A stretch of DNA of 64,000 nucleotides from Saturnia japonica (GCA_033032175.1 CM065328.1:9548690-9612689), one strand, 5' to 3'. Positions 36,481 to 48,270 are shown, counted from the first letter of the stretch. The notes: generated from the letters alone by a model not told the origin. Program-made: numbers and translations.

Positions 36481-37394
36481 TGGAAAAAAGTATCACCTCT
36501 AAAATAACGAAAAATTAGAAACTGAAAAAAAAAAACATGTGCAGGCAGTTCACACGCGGTAGAAATGATACCTTCAGAAAACATTAAAATATTCAGATAT
36601 ATGATACACATGAACAATACACCACGCTGAATATGATGCCTTTTCCCAAGGCTTCTTAAAACGCAGGCGCTCAACATACGTACAAACAGGAGACTGAGAT
36701 AAATAGAACCACTGTTAATGTATTCTGTCTCATTCTCTAACAGGCTAAATTCCATAAATATATGTGTTTGTCTCTCTTTAGTGTACATTTTTCGTTTACA
36801 TATCACAAAGGTTACCAAAGAAGTTTTTACTTTAAAATTTTTCCAAAATTGTTTATATCCGTCGTTATTACGTTATTGTTTTAGTCGATAGATAGTGAAG
36901 TACCGGGTGGAGGCGCCATCTTTGTAATTTGGGTCGGAACTCGGGACACTTATTTTGCTGACGATACGTGACAGGATCGTCAGGAATAAAGATCGAGCGT
37001 TTCCTGCGGAGAAATTTATCTTTGAGAAAAATAGCTAAAATTCACCATTGTGTAAACATGATAATTTTTTTTAAATCTTATTTAAGACTTAATTACATCA
37101 CTAATTACTATGCCAGCCACATAGTAGAAGTCAATTTATTAGATAAATTTAGGAATTAACGAGAAAAAAAAATACGGGCTGCAGTAGACATAGGTTCTCC
37201 TACGTTTAACTCATCGGTCTGGACACATTCTCACAACAAATGAAAAATAGCATCGGTGGATTGACAGACACCAAACAGCCGAGATGTTTGTTCCCCTATC
37301 ATAAAGTGGAACTTTTAATGGGGTATGTGACCAGATCGAATCCGGAATACGTACATGTTTTTCAATTAACTAACAAAACAGAAGCAAATATTTT

Positions 37395-37725
37395 GTACCC
37401 CTTTTAAAGCGTATTGCATGCACGGAAGACTGTGAGATTTGGCATGGTTAAAGTTTATATGGAGAAGGAGTTTAGAAAGCTAAAATTTATCTATAATATC
37501 TGTTACTAATATATTAAATAAAATAAATTAATACTGCTAATCTTAAGATGACCAGTGCCATTGAACTTAGACCCGCCAAAATATTGACATTGTCACTCAA
37601 TTTGAAGTGACAGTAAGTGATATTAATATTCATTGTTTATGTCCATACTGCAAGTGCTAAACAGAAAATAGTCTGATTGAAAAGTCGCTGGTCGAATTTC
37701 GATCATTGGGCGACCGCTAGTTATT
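37395..37725 (+). mobile_element. Helitron-like element, family I, full copy
   Basis: It matches 14268-14575 from agcgtattgcatgcacgg through acattgtcactcaattt, and ends with a hairpin (ctggtcg, gggcgaccg) and CTAGT at about 37721-37725. Confidence 0.6.
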
Positions 37726-37989
37726 ATAAATATGTATTAATTAATAATATAAGTAATATCACAATTGTATCTAAGATTATTAGGCACAACGGGAAACTTG
37801 ATTACGTTCTCAAAAATCGTTTGTTTCTATGAAATTTAATAATAGCTCACGATACTAAGTATCCATTCCATACAAAATATTCCTGAGCGAAGACAAAATT
37901 TACTTATGAAGTTTAATTATAATTGAACTTTTACTTGACACTTGCGGTTAATTTTTATTAAAGAACAAGACGGCAAGATATAAAACTAA

Positions 37990-38335
37990 GTATTATGGAA
38001 GAGTTCGAATCCTTGCAATGACCTTGAGCTTACGATGAAGGAAAAAGTCATAATGAAACCATAGCATGATGGCAGGACTTTTTCAAATGTTCTCCCGGCT
38101 AGCTTACATCTTCAAATTCAAAATCTGTCGCCTTAACTGTCGGCTTAAAGTGATACCATCTTGGGCCACATCGTCACTTTCCCAAGGAGCTCTGGAAACT
38201 ACTCATCGCAGGAATACAACACTAGTTTATTTAGCTGCGATCTTTTCTAAGATTAGAGGTATTCCACGAGTCTGGTTTCTCCAAGTAGAGAGAAATATCC
38301 AAAGAGATTTCTCTATGCCCTAATCAATATTTACG
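37990..38335 (+). mobile_element. SINE family D remnant joined to repeat E, copy 2
   Basis: 37990-38170 has SINE D wording (gaaggaaaaagtcataatg, tgataccatcttgggccac). From 38172 it matches repeat E at 528-690 (aaggagctctgg, gaggtattccac, gaaatatccaaagag). Confidence 0.5.
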
Positions 38336-38349
38336 TGGGTTATGGGTGG

Positions 38350-38762
38350 AAATGAGAGCGCTAAGAGGTATGTTAGGAGTGAAATTGAGTGATAGGATAA
38401 GAAATAGTGTGATAAGAGAGCTTTGTGGTGTGAAAGAAGATATAGTCACACGGATTGAGAAAGGGATGCTTAGATGGTTTGGTCACGTAGAGAGGATGAA
38501 TGAAAGAAGAATAACTAAACAAATTAATGATGCGAGTGTGAAAGGAAACGTTGGAAGAGGAAGGCCTAGACGAACATTTATCAATCAAATCGGAGACGTT
38601 CTGAAGAAAAGTCAGGTCAAGAGTACTCTAAACCGACGAGCATGCATGAAAAGATTAATGAATGTCGAAGAAGCGAAAAAGGTATGCCAGGATCGTAGCA
38701 GGTGGAAGGACGTGGTCTCTGCCTACCCCGTTGGGAAATAGGCGTGATTTATGTATGTATGT
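38350..38762 (+). pseudogene. RTE-type LINE 3' end, copy A
   Basis: A 131-codon frame from 38346 has MLGVKLSDRIRNSVIRELCG, RIEKGMLRWFGHVERMNERR, GRGRPRRTFI, and ends SAYPVGK, the C-terminus of RTE-group reverse-transcriptase proteins, then gcgtgatttatgtatgtatg as the tail. The frame is open but lacks everything upstream, so it cannot encode an active protein. A close copy is at 57054-57475, starting at the same place. Confidence 0.85.
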
Positions 38763-38817
38763 TATGTTCGCAGAAAGTAAAGAAATAAAAAGTTGTATAT
38801 AATGTATTTTGTTACAG

Positions 38818-38932
38818 CCGTTCAAAACGAGCGTCAACCACGCAACACGGCTACAATCAGACCAGAAGCACTTCGAGATATGGATCAAGAGAGAGTCCTC
38901 AGGGAAGCCGCTGTCGCCGTCGGAGTGTTTGG
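38818..38932 (+). CDS. Hr51: Hr51 exon 4: C-terminal extension of the DNA-binding domain
   Basis: It follows ttttgttacag and ends before gtatgt. The reading is AVQNERQPRNTATIRPEAL and then an acidic and basic stretch ending AVAVGVFG. VQNERQPR is the conserved extension after the second finger in NR2E receptors that contacts DNA beyond the half site. The exon starts with two bases completing Ala and ends with two bases of a Gly codon, which pair with the first base of exon 5. An RTE-type LINE 3' end finishes only about 55 nt upstream of the acceptor. Confidence 0.95.
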
Positions 38933-39299
38933 GTATGTTTATTTTTACTAAACCTTAAAAGTCATTGTTGTCGATTGGTTTAGATCAGCGGAACATCAAT
39001 TCAATGTTCGGCATGTATAAAATTGCCATTAGCAGTGGTGTATGTATGTACTAAAACATGTAAAATCTCGACAAAACATAAATACATTTTAAAAAAAACA
39101 TTAATAAGTTTATGTAATTTATAAAATAAAAAATAATTATTTAAATTATTAATTTAATCTATTTAGAGACAACTTTCTACCTACATAAATAATATTATTA
39201 GTTTTTATGAGTACGGTTAGGGGAATCCCGATTAGAAGGAATTTACAAAAAAAAAAAAAAATTAAGAAAACCTCAAGACTTTATAATATATTATTTATG
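38933..39299. other. Start of intron 4, no feature
   Basis: AT-rich with an A-run at about 39247-39260. Nothing recognised. Confidence 0.4.
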
Positions 39300-39805
39300 T
39301 CTATAATAATATAATAAAGCGGAAAAGTTTTTTGTCTGTTTGTTTAAATACGCTAATCTCTGGACCAACCCCAGTCGGATTCGAAAAATTTTTTTCGTAT
39401 ATGCTAGCTAGACTCTCGAGGAATAGTATAATGTTTTACAATAATATTGTTCCTTGGTATATCTAAAAAGTGTGCGATATGCCTATCTCTTATATACAAT
39501 ATAAGCCACAATACGGTATTTTGTGACAAAGATTTGTTGAAAATTAAAAAGTGATTTATAAGCATTATTTTCAGGCATGGCATATTAATTCTTTCATACA
39601 AAAGTTACTTCATCATAAAGACAATTTTATGAAGTTAAATTTTGATCTTTAGAGTATTCTATTTGGACGTATAGTTTAGAAGATAATGATAAATTAAATA
39701 ATTTGTACTTGCGAAGAACAATTATGATAGACTACATGAGTGCGTTGGTGGCGTGGTGTTTGTTGGATAAAATTAACATGGTTGAAACCGTAGGGCACAG
39801 CTAGT
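39300..39805 (+). mobile_element. Helitron-like element, family A
   Basis: It starts TCTATAATAATATAATAAAG and ends gaaaccgtagggcacag CTAGT. Middle wording ttgtgacaaagatttgttg and aagacaattttatgaagtta is shared with 11783-12402 and 51231-51867. It has no coding capacity. Confidence 0.7.
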
Positions 39806-40134
39806 ATAACCTATACTATATATACCTATACCTATATACATACGTACCTTACATACATAAGGATAAACGTGTTGATCGTTTAATTTCTAAACTGCACTAT
39901 AAAGTCATTAATCAGCTTATACTAAGCAAAGTTCTCTTAGTAAACATTATGTGTATTCATTAATACAACTTTCATGAAAAGTGGCATGTATTTATGCTGT
40001 AAACAAGTATTTTTATACATTGAATTACTCGGATTTTTGTGCCGACATTAATATTAAATAATAAAAGGCGCCATAGATATGTTGATCGAGAAAAATGGGC
40101 GAGTCACCTACTCTAGTCGCATAACAGCTACAGT

Positions 40135-40456
40135 CGCAGTCAAAATAACAGCTTTTTACTAAATTCATATGAAAGCAATACGGTACTAATAACAAAAAAA
40201 AATTTTTTTTTCAATCTTTCTATCTGTCTATCTGTATGTTTGTTTGTTCCGGGTAATCTCTTGGATTCGACCGATTTTGACGGGACTTTCACTGGTAGAT
40301 AGTTGATGTTATAAATGCTACTTTTATTTAGTTAGGGTTCCAAACAAAAAAGAGCATTGTTATCTTTAAAATAAACGGCGCGAAAACAAAGAAGCGGTGT
40401 AACCACAATTTCGACATTCTGTTCTCCACACAACCGAAGCCGCGAGCACAACTAGT
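40135..40456 (+). mobile_element. Helitron-like element, family B, shortened
   Basis: It has gtcaaaataacagcttttta, ttccgggtaatctcttgg, gaccgattttgacgggact and ends cgcgagcacaa CTAGT. From 40457 to 41510 nothing is recognised; a slightly GC-richer patch with gacgtcgctacgtgccgttc lies near 41260-41330. Confidence 0.6.
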
Positions 40457-41510
40457 TCTGAATAAATACCTTAATTGCTGTTAAACTTTGCGAATAATAT
40501 AAAAAAATAATTGTTGAATAAACAAACCGGAACAAGCGCTCTAAACTGCTTTGTAAAATAAGACGAAAATGCAATGTTTTATACATAGATAAAGAGAAAA
40601 TTAGGAAAACTCATGATTGTGAGAGAAATTTTAGTATGCACAAAGGCTTTCGGTACTCGAGCGGAGTTTCCACATGGGAAAACACGTTTTCTGTACAGTA
40701 TAACACAGGTCGTAGAGGGAAAAGACAAAACACTTCACTTACTGAGTTAGAAATAAAACTCTAAAATGTGAACTGAATAGGTTTTAAATCATTTATTATA
40801 TTTTGTCAAAACTGTGTATGTATTTCTGGCAGTATATGCGTTATAGGCAAATTTTTAAAATGGCAAATGAGAAACCGGCAAAGTGTGAAATACATCTCCG
40901 TTTCGTTACGAATATCACGGTAGAGTTTTCGGTGGTATATCAAAGTGTCATGTGAGTGAGACAAACAGGTTCTGATTTTTACAACTATATTCGTCGTTGA
41001 ATTGGCCTAGCGATGTGACGACCAGACTTGTATACACAGTTGTATTAAGATATGCACGTCATTTATAACATTCCCATGGCATTCTATTATCTGTAAAACA
41101 ACTAGGCAAATTGTGTAATAATTATCTTTATTTTATAAATTGCCGGCTACTTTAGGCATTCTGTAGAATGCCGGAATTTTTCATACAATACTGCCTGTAT
41201 CATATTTAATTGGCGTGAAACATTAACCGGTGCGTTTGTACGGGATTAAAAGAGTTCTGATGGGACGTCGCTACGTGCCGTTCGGGCAGTGTCGCGTCTG
41301 ATCGGTTCTTTCCGATTCAGCGCTTCCCTTACAACATTTATACTGAACGCTTCTCTCTCTACACACATTTTCACTACTTACTTTACTAATATTATAAGTT
41401 ATTCGTGAGTATCACTAAATTTAAATATAATTATGTGTAAAATATTACTAAATATAAAGAAGGCTCTAGTTTTTGCATAGTAAACAAATAAGTGAGCAAA
41501 AGGTAAAGTA

Positions 41511-42640
41511 TTAGTCCTTACATATGAAATTGGCGTTTTGTACGGGAGAAATATAAAGTATTTTTTTTTTTTTGTAAAATATATTTAATTAATCAAAGTA
41601 TGCATCATTGTTATCTATGCACTTTTGCCATCTCATATGTAGTTCATTGATCCCTTTACTAAAAAACCATGGGGACTAGAATCAAGGCAGTTTGGACTGG
41701 CGCATCGGAGTTGAATTTTTTTCCTTGTAAGAAGTTGTCCAAATTCCGGAAACAATGGTAATCTGTTGGAGCAAGGTCCAAGGAGTACGATGGATGTCGC
41801 AGCCATTCCAATTGTAGCTCATCTAACTTAGTGGTTGTTTGCTGTGCAGTGTGTGATCTTGCGTTGTCGTGAAGCAGCAGTGGCCTAGAGCGATTGACCA
41901 ATCTCGGTTGTTTAGCAGCTAGTTAGTTCGTCCTTCATGGTTTGCAGTTGCTGACAATAGATATTTGCAGTAATCGTTTGGCCAGATTTTAAAAAGCTGT
42001 AGTGAACGACACCGGCGCTAGCCCACCAAACACTCAAAAGTAACTTTTTCTGAGTCAATGGGGTAGGATTTGGCTGGGTCTCCAGGGTTCAGCCATTGCG
42101 ACGAGTGCATCCCATTATCGCACAGTATCCACTTTTCGGCACAAGTAATGATTCGATTTAAAATCCCTTCATTATTGTGTCGGTTGAGCAAAGTAACACA
42201 GCAGTCGACGCGTGTTTGCAAGTTCGATTCACTCAATTCATGAGGTACCCATCGTTCAACTTTTTTTACTTTCCATACTTGCTTCAAGTGGATTAATATA
42301 GTTTTATCACTTAACCCGAAGCCTGCAGCTATCTCTGAAGTGCTGTGTGATGGATCCGCTTCGACAATGCCTTTAATTCTTCATTTTCCATTTTGTTCTC
42401 CGGCCGTCCACGGGGTTGGTTCTGAAGGTCGAAATTTCCAGAACGAAAACGTTGAAACCAAAAACTTACCGTGCTTTCTTTTGCGACACCAACGCCGTAC
42501 ACATCATTAACCCTTCGAGCTGTTTCTGCAGCACTGGTGCCACAGTAGAACTCGTACTCGTAAATATACCGATACCATTGTGCGGTAAAAAGCGACGCCA
42601 AAAAAAAAATGAGGAAAAATCAAATGCATGACTGTTTTCA
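41511..42640 (-). pseudogene. mariner-type transposase relic, lineage 1
   Basis: Minus-strand pieces from 42601 to 41659 read AQWYRYIYEYEFYCGTSAAE, then ETARRVNDVYG, FWFQRFRSGNFDL, RGRPE, then WVPHEL, LLNRHNNEGILNRIITC, LLLHDNARSHTA and SLDLAPTDYH. These are the helix-turn-helix and DD34D catalytic domains of mariner. The first catalytic block reads TCAEKW where TCDEKW is expected, so a catalytic Asp is lost, and frameshifts split the frame. A terminal repeat starts ttagtccttacatatgaaat at 41511 after a TA; the other end was not found. It cannot be active. Confidence 0.85.
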
Positions 42641-42779
42641 TCACTAACATCACGTGGACTGCATGCATGTTTGCTACTGTATACCATAAGAGGTTTGAAC
42701 TGAGTTGATATAAATTTGTATAGTTTTTTCTCAATACGTGTAAAATCTGTAGCAGAAGTCTATATGTATACACAATATA

Positions 42780-42971
42780 TCTACTTATATAAAATTGAAG
42801 TGTCTGTTTTTAATGTCAAAGTAACAGCCTTTTACTAAACCCATGTGAAAGTATATACGATAATTATATCATAAAACCAATTTTTCAATTTTTTCTCTGT
42901 CTGTCTGTATCTTTTTTCCGGCTAGTCTCCGAAACGATTGGACCGATTTTGACTGTAATTTCACTGGCATA

Positions 42972-43019
<48 letters not shown>

Positions 43020-43296
43020 AGAGTAACTTACGGCTTCTTTTAATTTAAAAAATAAATTAGGGTCCGCGCAAATATAAATCAACTGGCCATTGTGTTTCAA
43101 TTCCTACGCTTAAATGGCTTACGCTGTTAATTAGACTCAAAGATTTCAGCGAGAGCATATATCTATCTTTTAAGAATCATCCACAATAGGTATTTTTATG
43201 TTTAAAATAACCGGGAGCGGGAGTAGCACGATTCACATGTGTGCCCGATCGACGACATTATGTAACAACGCGAGCGGAACCGCGGGCACAGTTAGT
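42780..43296 (+). mobile_element. Helitron-like element, family B, with internal (TA)n
   Basis: It runs from TCTACTTATATAAAATTGAA to accgcgggcacag TTAGT. A (TA) run at about 42969-43013 interrupts it in the place where other copies read agctgatgttat. It carries the shared wording gaccgattttgac and gggtccgcgcaaa. Confidence 0.7.
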
Positions 43297-43539
43297 TAAT
43301 TAATATCGATAATCTATGTGTCTAGATATGCAGTGGCGTCCTTCCACATCGTAGGTCAATTCTCCAGCGGCTGTGAACAACCAGTCGGCCCTGACGCGGT
43401 CACTCGTTACCTTTGATCGTGGTTCCCCAGACTTGATCAGTTGACGTCAGCTTTGTCCGCCTTATTTACCTATTAATATACATTTATTATTTAATCTTTA
43501 TGAAATTGACCTGTTTAGAAAAACAAATATCAATCAACA

Positions 43540-43630
43540 ATAAATAGTTTAATCAATTTAGGTCCTAAGAAGTCAATTTACAAATATCATACCTATGTTG
43601 TTCCGAAAATTGTTAGCCACAGAATAAATA
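43540..43630 (-). repeat. LINE 3' end related to 27455-28010
   Basis: The wording aatttaggtcctaagaagtc and atgttgttccg matches the 3' end at 27475-27545 (aatttaggccctaagaaggc). Confidence 0.4.
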
Positions 43631-43729
43631 CAGTTCCTTTTTCTTGAAACTATTTTCAATTGGTGGATAATTTCAATACAAATCTCTTTGGTGAAAATCA
43701 TTGGCCAACTATCAATATTTTTTTTAAAT

Positions 43730-44075
43730 ATTTAGCGTCACTCTTCTTTTGTTTGCAGCAACGCACGTCTCGTTGGTTTTCGTGCTATGATTTTTTACCA
43801 AGGAGCGGTGTTAGTGGCATTCTTTTTCAAGAAGATAACGCGCCCGCTCACACGGCTGCTAAAACAATCGACTATTTGATTACTTCCGGTGTATAAATAT
43901 TACTCTCTGTACAGCTCAGATTTATCGTCGGGCGATTTTTTTTTTATTTCCCACGGAAAACAAATGCTTCGTAGACGAAAATTTAACACTACAGAAGAGG
44001 CCGTCGAAGAACTTCGACGCTTATTTTTGGAACACCCGCAACATACACTTTTTAAATTTTTCGAAAGCTGATTCA
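43730..44075 (+). pseudogene. mariner-type transposase C-terminal fragment, lineage 2
   Basis: The frame to 43896 reads GILFQEDNAPAHTAAKTIDY, the second catalytic block (DNAPAHTA), and after a frame break YSSDLSSGDFFF supplies the third (normally SPDLAPCDFFLF). FNTTEEAVEELRRLF is the usual tail. The N-terminal half is gone. It belongs to a lineage with DNAPAHTA rather than the DNARSHTA of the other copies. Confidence 0.75.
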
Positions 44076-44214
44076 CCCGAATGCATAAGGGTTAAAAGGA
44101 ATATTTTTAAAAGCTATAAATAAACTTTAAATAGTTAAAATATAACTATTTTTAATTTACCACTAACAATTTTTTACAAGTCAATTTTTCACAAAAAAAA
44201 AGAAAACCAACTTT

Positions 44215-44545
44215 AAGAAATTTGAAAAGTCACCTGGTGTATTTTCGAAATCGAAGGTCCAATGCCAAAGAAATTAAAATGGGACGACCCATAAAGTATC
44301 CCCTTCCCAACGAAAAAAAAGAATCACCTAAATCGGTTCATGAACAAAGAAGTTATGTCTGAAAATTTATTTATGTTTAAAGCAATGATGGCTCCGCGTC
44401 GATCTACGTAAGTTCTAATCCCTGCAATGAAACTGGGCTTTCGGCGAAGGAAAACATCGTGATGGAACCATAGCATGGTGGTAGGGCTTTTTCTAATGCC
44501 CGCCTGGCTAGCCAAGTCAAGCCTCAAGTTGAAAATGGAAATACA
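44215..44545 (+). repeat. Repeat G copy 2 followed by SINE family D part
   Basis: 44215-44375 has aaagaatcacctaaatcggt and gttcatgaacaaagaagtta as in repeat G. 44380-44545 has SINE D wording (gtcgatctacgtaagttcta, aaggaaaacatcgtgatgga, gcccgcctggctagcc). From 44545 to 45186 nothing is recognised. Confidence 0.5.
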
Positions 44546-45185
44546 AGCAGTCCAACAGAAAAAAAAATTAATGCCATATTAGTGATCAGCGTCCTTCTCA
44601 TATGGAGTAATCTAGGAATTTGAAAAAAAACTACATACATGTACGGACAGAATTACCGATTTTTTAGATATATAAATTAATCAAATAAAATAAACACACA
44701 GAACACCGTGCGAAAAAATACCTTACACTCTAAAAAACTCACTGTAATTATTCTGAGAAAGACAATTAAAATGTTTGACATTTTAACTCTGTAAGACAAG
44801 TAACGCCATCTCTGTTTTGTGTAAAGAAACAGATACGTCCTCCATACATTCATATCGCTTTCAATTATGCATTATGAAAAAGCTATCACAATATCAGTTC
44901 GTTTTTATTCACCCTCAGCAATAACTCGGAGCAAACAGCTAAAATATTACATTATCATAATATACATACAGATTTCATCATGCGATGGCCGAACACCGGT
45001 TTGCACTATTTTGATTGTATATTTTACCAATCGCGTAAGCCATATGATTATGGGTTTTTTTATGCGTAGTATTTATCGTCAAATTATGAGTTGAAGTTGC
45101 GGGAAAATTATTTCATAAATTATTAAAAAGGAAACAAAAAACCCAAATGTAATAAAACACGACAAAAAAAATACTATTCTTGTTT

Positions 45186-46870
45186 TTTATTTTATTCCCA
45201 TACGTCGTACTTAAATATCTTATTAATAGGTCGTTACCTATGAAATTGCCGTTCTGCAGTACTGGCCATTTCAAATCAAAATCATTTTTGTTTGGCTAAG
45301 AATTCTAATTTCAAATTAATTCTATTTTAAAAACATGGAATTCTTTTTCCAAAAGTAGTCATTTGTTGTTGATTAGTGTTACATTTTCATCGCATTTCAA
45401 TCTTTTTTGTCATCATGGATACGTTAAAAATTCGAGTAATTATGGAATATGAATACCGTCGTGGCAGCAACGCGGCACAAGCGGCACGCAACATCTACGA
45501 CGTTTACGGAGCTAACACTACAAACCAACGCACCACCTGTTATTGGTTTGCTCGCTTCCGTTCTAGGAATTTCGACCTGAAAAATGAACCTCGCGGTCGT
45601 CCGAAGACTTTGGTCGACAATGACGAATTAAAGGCGATTGTAGAAGCTGATGATACACAATCTACGGCTGAATTAGCAGTAGCTTTCGACGTTAGCGTCA
45701 AAACCATATTGGTCCATTTGCGTCAAATTGGCAAGGTCAAAAAGCTTGAGAAATGGGTGCCTCACGAACTCAATGATCGCCAGCGCGAAGTACGCGTCGA
45801 GACGTGCCTTGCACTGCTCAACAGACACACAAATGAAGGAATTTTGAACCGCATTGTTACCTGCGATGAAAAATGGATTCTGTTTGATAACCGCAAGCGC
45901 TCAGGAAGTTAGTTAGATCCTGGTTCAGCACCTAAACAATAAACAATGCCCTAAACGAAAACTTACCTCTTGAAAAGTGATGGTCACTGTTTGGTGGTCT
46001 AGCGCCAGTATGATTCATCACAGCTTCTTACAAAACGGGGTGAGCATTACTGCAGATGTGTACTGTGAAGAACTGAACACAATGATGGAGAAGCTGGCAC
46101 ATCTCCAACCAGCATTGGTCAATCGCTGGTATCCGCTGCTCCTGCACGACAACGCGCGACCTCTTCCTGCACAACAGACGTTCTCCAAGTTGCAAGAACT
46201 GGGGTTGGAAGTTCTCCGTCATTCACCCTACTCACCAGACCTTGCGCCTACAGACTACTACTTTTTCCAGAATTTGGATAACTCCTAGGCGGGAAAAAAA
46301 TTCAATACCCGAGAGGCAGTACAAAATGCCTTTCAAGAATTTGTTGCCTCCCGTCCAACTGATTTCTTTAAGAAGGGCATCAATAAACTGCCACTGCGCT
46401 GGCAAAGATGCATTGATTGCATGGGTGATTACTTCGATTAATACAAATAAAAAATACATGAAAAAAATTCGTTTAAATTTTTTCATACAAAACGGCAATT
46501 TCATAGGTAAAGACCTAATAAATTAAGTGAGCAATTCTTGTATATATATGTAGATGGTTTCTCGGAAACGGCTCCAACGATTTGGATTAAACTTTGTACT
46601 TAGATAATGTTTTACATTCCAAGTACACCTATATAGGTTTTTTTTTTGTAAGACACCAAGCAAAGCTCGTTCGCCCAGATATTTAAATATTTTAAAGCCT
46701 ATGTCACTTCCACAATTAAGACGAATCTAACGACATCCTCGAATGCTAAAACCCATCAAACTATTTAGGCTACAGAGCATGCTAAAGTAATAGATATACA
46801 TACATACATTTATACATTTGAAAAACATAACCCTCCTATTTCGCAATCGGTTAAAACTCTGAGTACTATA
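45186..46870 (+). repeat. Nested stack: repeat F split by a CTAGT-less hairpin element and a mariner
   Basis: 45186-45222 (cccatacgtcgtacttaaat) and about 46690-46870 (aaagcctatgtcacttccac) are the two halves of repeat F. Between them lie a short element (46522-46684, attaagtgagcaattcttg to gctcgttcgcccagat) and the mariner 45226-46518, which sits next to the start of that element. Order of age: F, then the hairpin element, then mariner. Confidence 0.55.
45226..46518 (+). pseudogene. mariner element with both terminal repeats, dead transposase (lineage 1)
   Basis: It is 1,293 bp, the usual mariner size, bounded by TA and by inverted repeats reading taggtcgttacctatgaaat at the left and its near reverse complement at 46486-46518. 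The transposase starts at 45415 with MDTLKIRVIMEYEYRRG, has a helix-turn-helix region, WVPHEL, TCDEKW, then a stop (TAG at 45910-45912) where Trp is usual, a frameshift, and then LLLHDNARPLPAQQ and SPDLAPTDYYFF. All three catalytic Asp codons are still there but cannot be read as one protein. The ends look intact, so it might be moved by an enzyme from elsewhere. Confidence 0.9.
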
Positions 46871-46991
46871 TTTCAATCCGGAATGGCTAAACCCTTTTTA
46901 TCCGGCAAAAACAAAGAAAGGCATTTTTTTTGTTGACTAAAATTCGTTGGTGATATTAAAATATGTTCTTTGTCATAAGACTTGGTCTAAA

Positions 46992-47367
46992 TCCATATTT
47001 CTCAAAGTGGACGATAACGCCCCCTGATGGGCGCTGGAGCATTTCAAGAGGCGGGCGGTAGAATGCTCACGCTTATAGAAAATTGAGAGGCTGTGTCCAC
47101 TACAGTACAGTGCAGTTCGCTGGCAGATTATAAGCTGGTGAAAATCATGTTTTTGTGTTATCTTCTTCAGGATTAAGAACCCTCTTTTTTGAACTAAAAT
47201 TAAATAGCTTTTAGCTAACTAAATTGCATTCCTTAGCCCTACAGTGTTTTTGTTTTATTTAGGTGTTTTAAGGTGAGTCACTGATATTAAGTAAAAAAAA
47301 ATTAGGGGGCGCTAGAAAAGATATTCTCCGAAAAGTGAGCAACGGAAGATAAATTTTGAGAACCTAT
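46992..47367. mobile_element. hAT-type MITE with 8-bp target duplication
   Basis: The octamer GGTCTAAA flanks it at 46984-46991 and 47368-47375. The ends are short inverted repeats with tctcaaa inward (left) and ttgaga (right). Interior wording acgccccctgatgggcgctg and gggggcgctagaaaag recalls a known class of insect hAT-like repeats. There is no coding capacity. Confidence 0.65.
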
Positions 47368-47744
47368 GGTCTAAATTATTAATTGCAAATTATTATACAT
47401 ATTCAAGATTTATTTGTATAACAGTAACAAAGACGTTTTATAGACTCGTTATACTCTCACTGAAAGCAAATTTAAAACGGCACAAATATTATTATCAGCA
47501 TGTTGTGAAAAAGGGATAGCAAATCACAGCGTAAAGAGGAAACTCTGTTGTCAAAAAAGGATGAAAGTTTCTTCTCGCTCACGCCGGTATCAAGTCGAAA
47601 GTGAACTGGGCAATTAACCCATATTCACGATGCCATGTAAAAAGCGTTAATACCGTATCTATTTAAAAAAATATCATTGAACAGTTTAGAGATTTGATTG
47701 ACTAATGAGGCAAGCTATAGAAATAACTCTATATTTTTTTACAG

Positions 47745-47884
47745 TCCTCCAGTATCGTTGGCTATGGCGCTATCGCCCGCACGGTATCCACTACTGTCGC
47801 CGCAGTATGCACCACCTCCACAGCCGCCAGCCCAGCCTGATTCATCACGAGAAAATGACGAGCGAGCAAACAGTGATAGCGATG
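47745..47884 (+). CDS. Hr51: Hr51 exon 5: Pro/Ser-rich hinge segment
   Basis: The acceptor is atatttttttacag; the donor is gtaaag. The peptide starts GPPVSLAMALSPARYP, continues with a Pro-rich run (QYAPPPQPPAQP) and ends with an acidic Asp/Glu/Ser tail (NDERANSDSD). It forms the hinge between the DNA-binding and ligand-binding domains. The last base g is the first of a codon finished either by exon 6 directly (Asp) or by the microexon at 48387 (Ala). If the donor is not used, the frame stays open for 17 more codons before a stop at 47935-47937. Confidence 0.93.
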
Positions 47885-48009
47885 GTAAAGAACCTCTACA
47901 ACTGAATACAGCTTTTATGGATCCAATTCCAGAATAATTAAGTTAATTGTGTTCGATTCTACAATCAGTTTCGTAAATACATTACAAATTTGCCAGAGAA
48001 TAAATTGAA

Positions 48010-48270
48010 GAGTCATGTTAAGCAAATTTTATTTAATTACGCGAATGACGGTGATGTATGGAAGTGATTCTCTCTCTGTACATCCCCTGAAGATGATGGC
48101 AACTGTGAACAATATAAATTCTTTAAAAAACAATACATTTTTTTTGTTATTTCCGATCTAGTTTCTTGCCGATTCTTCTCGATGACGCGACGGGGATGTT
48201 TTCTGAACCGGTGTTGGTGTATTGTCACTCATAAGTGCCTTCTAGGGGTTATATTAAATAAGAACCATAT
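48010..48270 (-). repeat. LINE 3' region, family N, copy 2
   Basis: gttaagcaaattttattta, gccgattcttctcgatgacg and ctgaaccggtgttgg match 21480-21790. It lies between Hr51 exon 5 and the candidate microexon. Confidence 0.5.
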
